Below are positions 57,818-64,000 of a stretch of DNA of 64,000 nucleotides, piece after piece. This DNA comes from Lactuca virosa (lineage: Eukaryota; Streptophyta; Magnoliopsida; Asterales; Asteraceae). The translations under genes and the position numbers were made by a program. Location of the stretch: contig CAKMRJ010005634.1 in NCBI GenBank assembly GCA_928212115.1, positions 174,221,194-174,285,193 on the forward strand, read 5' to 3'. Positions within the stretch are counted from its first letter, which is position 1. Each line of letters begins with the position of its first letter. A model generated the notes under the pieces. The model searched no databases. It had not been told where the DNA came from and worked only from the letters and a program-made list of their open reading frames with translations.

Positions 57818-58063
57818 ATGGCACGTTTAACGATCTTCACACTTTTAATAATTGGTATGTTATGTTGTTCACCATCTTTAGAAGCAAGGAAGCTCTTGAA
57901 TGAGAAGAAGGGATCAGTCATGGAGGGTAATGTGCTCCTAACTGCCCATTTGGAGGGCACCACTCCGCCATCAACTGGCTTGAGTAAAGAGCTCTTTGCT
58001 CTTCACCTTGCCCACCTTGACCGAATATTGCAGTCTGTACCTAGTCCTGGTGCTGGCCATTAG
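57818..58063 (+). CDS. Secreted signalling-peptide precursor, PIP/PIPL- or CEP-like
   Basis: An intact 81-residue frame with one exon. The start is the ATG at 57818 (MARLTIF); an upstream in-frame TTG is not a likely start. Residues 1-22 form a typical signal peptide (TIFTLLIIGMLCC core) with cleavage likely after SLEA. A variable, mildly charged middle follows. The last residues, SVPSPGAGH, stand at the extreme C-terminus, as in precursors of small secreted hormones. Known families with this kind of end are PIP/PIPL (SGPSxxGxGH) and CEP (SPGVGH). The FRPT part of CEP is absent and the SGPS Gly is Val, so the assignment between the two is open. The mature peptide would act outside the cell through a leucine-rich-repeat receptor kinase (inference from the families). 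It is probably a stress-induced or root-expressed gene, but the sequence does not show this. Confidence 0.75.
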   Translation: MARLTIFTLLIIGMLCCSPSLEARKLLNEKKGSVMEGNVLLTAHLEGTTPPSTGLSKELFALHLAHLDRILQSVPSPGAGH

Positions 58064-58120
58064 ACTCCCACCTGAAGTTTCTTTCATTTCTTCCCTTGTA
58101 TGCAGAAAGTTATAGATAGA

Positions 58121-58121
<1 letters not shown>

Positions 58122-58182
<61 letters not shown>
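58122..58182. repeat. (TA)n microsatellite in the peptide gene 3' region
   Basis: About 30 TA units starting about 60 bases after the stop codon, so probably within the 3' UTR. Confidence 0.9.
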
Positions 58183-58185
<3 letters not shown>

Positions 58186-59028
58186 TCCTACATGAACACA
58201 TTATATATAGCGTTTGAAATTGGTTACAGTTTCAGTTGATTGATTATAGATCAAAAATAGTCCGTGAAAATAATAATAAAAAACAAATTATGGTTATCTC
58301 TTGTGCTAATATTTGTGAATTTCTTTAAGAATAGTGAAATGAAGTTGAAAGCAATAGTATGATGCTTGATACATATTTCGAAATGCTATTGATGATGATA
58401 TGATTTCAACGTCTTGCTATTTTAAAATAATTTATAAATGTAATTCATGTAGTTATTTGGAACCATATATTCCTGTTTAATGCCTGATAATTTCAATAAT
58501 TAATGATATAGACTTTTAAAATTATTGGGTCCCATTTGGCCATTTGGATGCATGCAAATAAATTTCGGGAAGATGCCTCTAGAACAAATGCAATGATCTT
58601 TGCAAAGTGCCAAAACAGGACAAAAAAAATTATAAAAGTATAGGAGAGCTACTTACGTTTGTTATCAATGTCATTCATTAACCAAGGTAGTGAAAATGAC
58701 TAACATTTATTTTATACTTGTTTGATATTAATAACTTAAAGTTAAAATTTTTGGGCAATTAAGACATAACAGGTAGAACTTCAAATACAAAAAGACAATA
58801 GTTTGTCCTTATCAAAAGAGAGTGAGGGTAGTGGCAAATCTCTTATTTAAGCATACATGTGTACAACTTATAAAGTAAGGTGAAAAAATAAATAGGTGAA
58901 AAAGGTTTGGTTATAATGTTGGTTCTCAATAATATCATCTAAAACCAATATGATTTAAAAAAGACGAAGAAGAAGGCGATACACAACCATATATATCTCC
59001 AGTGTAATTTTAAAGATTAACCTTAAGG
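58183..59028. other. Intergenic stretch
   Basis: AT-rich. No gene or element end recognised. Confidence 0.5.
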
Positions 59029-59400
59029 GAAAACGAATTATAAGCTCAACAAAGTTTCCAAATCGTTCAAAAAACTTCAATTATGTTTTGTCTGTTCAAG
59101 AAAAACCAATGAATTTAACATTTTCTCTAAAAAAGCCCAACTAACTTACACTTCTCATTTAGGGTCAACCGGTTAATGAAAGTTAACGAATGACATGGCT
59201 TATGACGTGTAATTAAATATCGGAAAATGACTTGTAAGACCAACGAAGTTTCAAAACTGTTCAAAAAATCTCAATCATGTTTTGGTTGTTGAAAAAAAAC
59301 CCAACGAACTTACGCTTTTGTTCAATTCTCATTAGAGGCAACCATATTAATCAGGTATACAACTAGTTGGCAAATGACATGCCATTATATTTAATGCCAT
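59029..59400. repeat. Diverged tandem duplication, ~190 bp
   Basis: Two copies begin near 59029 and 59221. Shared blocks include ATGTTTTG, CAACGAA or CAACAAA followed by GTTTC, TGTTCAA and AATGACATG. The mutations are scattered, so the duplication is old. Confidence 0.6.
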
Positions 59401-59494
59401 TGAATAAACAGATTAAAATTGCCCTTTATATATCGATTTAGGGCTTGGAGAAGAGAAAAACGAATGACGTCTGTGTTCGATCTCTTGTAATAAC

Positions 59495-61869
59495 TGAAAC
59501 ACCCAAAATTTTCAACCAATTTAAAACATTTTATTTCATTCAAAAACCATTAAGTTCATACATCTTGTTTTCAAAATAGTTTAAACATCAGAGTATCCCC
59601 CAGAACCATATCTCATAAATCATAAAACATGAGGAGATGTACGATCACGCCTTCGCCTTGCCACGATCTCCTGAAGCACCTGAAACAATAAACCACAACT
59701 GTAAGCCCGAAAGCTTAGTGAGTTTCCCCCAAAGCACCCATACACACATAAACATACGCATACAGCAAAGAACAACATACTATGGGTCCAATCAACCTTC
59801 CGGTTGGAATACCCCTGACCCTCAACCATCGGGTTGGAATGCCTACATACTACGAGCCCAATCATCCTACCGGGATGGAATACTCTCGGCCCACAACCAT
59901 CGGGTTGGAATGCCCATACACCTATACGTACATGATAACTACTATGGGTCCAATCATCTCGCAAGATGGAATACCCCAGGCCCCTCAACCATCGGGTTGG
60001 AATGCCAACATACTATGAGTCCAATCATCCTACCGGGATGGAATACTCCTGGCCTACAACCATCGGGTTGGAATGCCCCACTTCCTATACATACAGTAAC
60101 TACTACTACTATGGGTCCAATCATCTCGCGAGATGGAATACCCCAGGCCCCTCAACCATCGGGTTGGAATGCCAACCTCCTATGAGTCCAATCATCCTAC
60201 CGGGATGGAATACTCCTGGCCCACAACCATCGGGTTGGAATGCCAACCTACACTCGTAAACATGCACACATAACAGGCAACCACATAATACACTACAGAA
60301 CCAACATACTAGGGCCTTATCATCCTACCGGGATGGAATACCCTCTGCTACTGCTCAACACACATAACCCGCAGGTAACCTCCTACCGGCGTACATAAGG
60401 CAAAACCAACTACATGTCTATAAATAACCACTACCCAACTACCAGGGCGCTGATCCAACAGGACTAGCCATCACTTAACTATCCATTCCTCTAGGATACT
60501 AAGCTAACAAGGCATATCCTCATGTCATATCCTATCTACCATGATACTAGCAAGCATATCACCATATAACATAACAAACTCTAAACAACAATTCAAAGGG
60601 CCGGCCTTGGTGCCTTAGACCCTTGAGTACAGTGAGGATAACTCACCTGAAATGAAGAACCGAACCACGGAAGCACACACCCGAAGCACTGCTCCAAACC
60701 CCAACACCTATTGCCATCAATGGACCATTGACATAAATAACCAATTACCATAACACCCTTGAAGGTCAAAGTCAAAGTCCAGGCCAAGGTCAAACTTCCT
60801 GACTGACCCTACTCGCCGAGTCAACCCGTTGACTCGTCGAGTCCTTATAATCTGAAAACTCTTAGAACACGACTCAACTCGCCGAGTCACCCCAAGACTC
60901 GTCGAGTCCAACGATCTCCGAGTCCCATCCTGACCAACTCACCGAGTCACCCCTCGACTCACTGATCTGCGTCTTAACCAGAAGAGGTTAGGGTTCTGTG
61001 ACCTGACTCGCCGAGTCCCAGGCAATCTTCAACAGACTCGTCGAGTTGTTCTTCAACTCGCCGAGTCCATGCACATGTTCATACAACTCGTCGAGTACAC
61101 CCATGTGACTCGCCGAGTCTCTCCAGTTCTCAATCCATACAGAGGCTTTTCGAGCCATGCAGGGGCTCCAATCCACAGATCCACTCTTCTACAGCCTAAC
61201 CCTCACATAAAGTTGCAAACTTTACGTGAAACCAAGGAGATATAAGCCCAAAACACTCTAGGGCTAGGGTTTATGACAAAGGGGCTTCACCAACAACTCA
61301 TTGACAGATACTTTATGACATTCTGGACCAGCTCAAGTCTAGATCTGAGGTAGCAACCTCAGATCTACCCTCCAAACCCGAAATAACTCTCAATAATACC
61401 AAAAATGCCCCAAATCTCAAACAGTGATAGATCTAGATGCAAAAGAGCCCAAGCAACAGATTATTACCTCCAAAATATGCTCCAACTGCAGTAGATCCCG
61501 GATCTACACCACTCCCTTGCAGCAAGCCTCTTGATCTTCAAGTCTCTTTCAAGATTTCCTCCTCCAAGCTCTATTCTCTATATCAATGGAAGCTCACTCG
61601 ATTTCTAGGGTTTACAGGCTCTCAAGAGTGGTAAGGAGGCTGAGGAAGGGATATAACATTCTTTATATAGGGCACAAGCCCCGGGATTAGGGTTTTCTCT
61701 CTTCAGCACCAACTCGTCGAGTCCAAGCCGCCGACTCGGCGAGTTGGCCACTTAAACCGCGATAGAATCCCGCTCCGACTCGGCGAGTAAGCGGGCCTAC
61801 TCGTCGAGTCCCTTTCCTAAATTTACACTTTTGGCCCTTCATTGAACAATTGAAATTTGGGGTGTTACA
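59495..61869 (-). mobile_element. Solo LTR, minus strand
   Basis: Reads on the minus strand from TGTAACACCCCAAATTTC (61869) to TTTTGGGTGTTTCA (59495), 2,375 bp, with duplication ATAAC at 59490-59494 and 61870-61874. A minus-strand TATATAAAG lies near 61660. ACTCGNCGAGT palindromes cluster at 61709-61812, upstream of that TATA, and at 60810-61110 downstream of it. No internal element sequence is present. Confidence 0.9.
59783..60255. repeat. 70-bp tandem repeats in dimers
   Basis: Six monomers of about 70 bp, each with a CCAATCA..GATGGAATAC half and a CAACCATCGGGTTGGAATGCC half, grouped as three dimers of about 165 bp separated by short variable linkers. CCGGGATGG and CATCGGGTTGG give repeated local foldbacks. 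Frames through the array translate to repeating GWN-type peptides and are not genes. Confidence 0.85.
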
Positions 61870-61884
61870 ATAACTATTTCTTCT

Positions 61885-62034
61885 TCCTCTCAATCGTTGA
61901 TGTGTAACTCAAGATCTACAAAGAACATATTTGATGATGCAAACTCTTGTGGATGTAGACACCCTTCTCGGATTTGGACATCTAGAATTAAGGATCATCT
62001 AGAGATAATGTTTAGGGCTTGTTCGAACAGATGG
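61885..62034 (+). pseudogene. GRF zinc-finger-like first exon
   Basis: The frame reads SSSSQSLMCNS and then CGCRHPSRIWTSRIKDHL, then MFRACSNRW, and ends at a perfect donor GTAAGTG (62035). Plant GRF-type zinc-finger proteins have a first exon of this layout (CGCG...NPGRRFxxC). The Gly-Arg-Arg-Phe core is replaced by EIMF here and the second Cys pair would lie in the next exon, which I could not find. Without the solo LTR, the upstream sequence (59470-59494) is continuous with this frame. Probably a broken gene or gene fragment. Confidence 0.5.
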
Positions 62035-62200
62035 GTAAGTGTAATTGAAAGCTTTATCATGTCCATTTTAATTGTCCAAGGTGATCACATTTTAGGAACT
62101 CGTTAGTATAAATTTCAGCCATTTTGAGTAGTTTCTCTACTATACTTAAAAAGACTAAATAAATGGACAAATAGAAACAAAGGAAACAATCATTTCTTGT

Positions 62201-62228
62201 TTGCTTCATTAAAATGATTGTTAAGCTC

Positions 62229-62279
<51 letters not shown>

Positions 62280-62312
62280 TTCAAGAGCTTAACAATCATT
62301 TTAATGAAGCAA
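62201..62312. repeat. Perfect 33-bp inverted repeat with (TA)n loop
   Basis: 62201-62233 and 62280-62312 are exact reverse complements over 33 bases. The loop of 46 bases is mostly TA. The right arm ends exactly where the CACTA terminus begins. Confidence 0.95.
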
Positions 62313-64000
62313 CACTACTACAACATAGGTAAAAGGAACCGGTTAAAAGCCTAAAAGAACCCGGTTTTCAACCTGGTTTGATGTGGGGCGAGTCATATGC
62401 AAAAAAAGTAATAAAACCTGGTTTAACAACCGGGGCATATTAATGTAATATATCCCGGTTCCTATGAACAAAACCGGGTCTTTTCATGTTAAATAGGAGC
62501 CTTTTGTGTGGCCATGTAGCCCGGTTCATTAGCATACAATCGGGTTTTTATGCAAGTCAGCCCCTATATTGGCTGATTAAACAACCTAGTTCTTAGGCAT
62601 ACAACCAGGTCTTTTTACTACTTTTTTAAATATTTTCTATTAAATTTGTAATCTCAGTACATTATGGTTAAAATGTATATGTTGCTAATTTTGCATTTTA
62701 CTAAAGTAATTCTAATGTTACATTTCAATCCAACTTTAACGAGAGGTTCTCATATGCACCCACATTGTAGGATTTAGCACCAGGCACTAGCTTCTTTGCT
62801 AAGCATCAATTTGCATGCAATTATTTGTTTTGCTCACTTGAACACTCTCGTAACTATAGAGCCAAGCAAACCAAATGTACACCAGGAGACTGGATGAAAT
62901 ATATCAAAGTAAATTTAAGCAAACTATTTATAAAATAGTGATTTTACATAGAAACAAGAATATCATAAATACATACATTGCCACCCTTAGTCTTCAAACC
63001 CGGTCTTCTTAGGTGCAGCTACATCACTCCCACCTGTTTATCAGATTCAACAACTCATAAATTCAAACATGATGCATACCAATAAGCACACCAATCAAAT
63101 TCTTACAATGTTCTAATACCTTTTCAATATTCCATGTACCAACTTCTTGTGCCCTTCACGTGTCATTTCCTAAATAATCACATTGAACTTAACAATTCAA
63201 CATGAACGACTGTTACTTGGAAAAAAAATTGTGTTTATTATAGCATACCTTGTTAAGCATCATTTTTTTGCATAGACAACCACCTAACTTCTTTGATTGT
63301 CTGAACATCAACATGTTTAGATGTCATGTCATATTTGTCTTCAATCTTGTTTAACTGTTTGACATCGGTTCATTAGAAAATTGGAATATAATGAAATAAA
63401 ATTGTGCTTGTATTATTATGAATATAAATAATGGTATATATTGATTATATCTTAATAAATAAACCTGATGGGACTAGGAGACAAGTGACAAAGAGTAACG
63501 TTTTGAATGGGCTAAAGGCATGAATAACAACATACATTCATTTATTTATTTCGTATAGCATCCTACTTCCATTCCTTCCGGTTGTGGTATTATACATTCA
63601 ATTTATAGTTCTTTTTAATACAATGCATTACCAACATAAAATTAAAAAATAAATTGCCAGATCCATAAACTAAACAATGGGCTAGATGAATGAAATAGCA
63701 ACTTATTTTCACTTATATATTCGATATGGCCTTATATATTCATTTTTTCCTGTTACAATATTATAATTCAACTTATTTTTATTAAAACAATGTATTACCC
63801 AAATAAAACCAAGAAATAAAAAACATAATCATATCATTAAGTAAACAAGAAGCTAAGTGTGTATATGATATAGCAACGTACTTTCAATTATTTATTCATT
63901 ATAGCATCATACTTTCATTTGTTCCTAATATAACATTGTAATTCAACTTTTTTTTAAAACAATTTATTAACCAAATAAAATCATGAAAAAATCATCATAG
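62313..64000. mobile_element. CACTA (En/Spm-type) transposon, left end, continues past the window
   Basis: CACTACTACAACATAGG at 62313 is a CACTA terminal inverted repeat. The next 330 bp hold many subterminal repeats in both orientations (AACCCGG, ACCGGG, CCCGGTTC), which are the transposase-binding arrays of this superfamily. The other end is outside the window. Minus-strand exon candidates at 62987-63357 would be the 3' end of an element-encoded protein. Confidence 0.8.
62987..63357 (-). CDS. Possible 3' exons of a CACTA-encoded protein (partial)
   Basis: Three minus-strand exon candidates. 63357 to about 63250 reads QLNKIEDKYDMTSKHVDVQ and then a basic stretch. About 63171-63117 reads MTREGHKKLVHGILK and is followed by a donor-like GTATT. 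63033-62987 reads GSDVAAPKKTGFED and then a stop, preceded by an AG acceptor. The composition suits the C-terminal, coiled-coil part of an En/Spm-type transposase. Splicing is inferred by eye, and the exon limits are approximate. Confidence 0.35.

Noticed and set aside
59637..60259. Overlapping plus-strand open frames with repeating GWN peptides
   Set aside because: All three phases are open because the 70-bp tandem array lacks stops; no start context, no conserved domain, and it lies inside a solo LTR.
1..64000. tRNA or rRNA genes
   Set aside because: I saw tRNA complements only as 12-14 base retrotransposon primer sites; no cloverleaf or rRNA-like block was noticed.

Overview
The window is plant nuclear DNA: AT-rich, full of LTR retrotransposons, with (TA)n microsatellites, Helitron and CACTA ends, and very few host genes. 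The LTR families, several carrying multi-copy ACTCGNCGAGT or GTACGGCCGTAC palindromes, look like Asteraceae, most likely lettuce (Lactuca). That species call is my inference, not a database result.

Layout. 1-2343 holds the edge of a minus-strand Gypsy element (LTR 1-663) and a Sirevirus-like Copia fragment. 2344-37063 is one gag-only LTR element (TR-GAG type, 3.1-kb LTRs, TSD ATAAT) with a four-level nest inside its 3' LTR. A solo Gypsy LTR (9860-34628, TSD TACAC) was split by a Sirevirus-type Copia (10142-32518, TSD ATATG). That Copia carries a second solo Gypsy LTR in its own 5' LTR (10278-13427, TSD ATTAG) and a truncated Tekay-like chromovirus inside its reverse transcriptase (about 19280-26150). 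All these boundaries except the chromovirus left end are fixed by TG..CA ends and matching 5-bp duplications.

37409 to about 50400 is a second Tekay-like chromovirus, internally deleted. It is interrupted by a 3.2-kb solo LTR (38225-41422, TSD AAGTA) and by a 2.9-kb non-autonomous Helitron (43338-46218) inserted in a (TA)n tract. 50400-57700 is degraded intergenic DNA with a processed-pseudogene-like relic, an old Gypsy gag/protease relic and a minus-strand Helitron end.

The only intact host gene I can support is at 57818-58063: an 81-residue secreted peptide precursor ending in SVPSPGAGH, resembling PIP/PIPL or CEP signalling peptides. 59495-61869 is a minus-strand solo LTR (TSD ATAAC) inserted just upstream of, or within, a GRF zinc-finger-like exon. 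From 62313 to the window end lies a CACTA transposon end with minus-strand exon candidates.

The retroelement reading frames are broken by stops, frameshifts and deletions; none looks autonomous. The most unusual signals are: six hairpin modules (nine copies counting both LTRs) in the gag-only element, which share an invariant loop while their arms differ but stay complementary; an apparent short intron at the gag/protease junction of both chromoviruses; and unrelated LTR families that each carry palindrome clusters at similar places around their TATA box.
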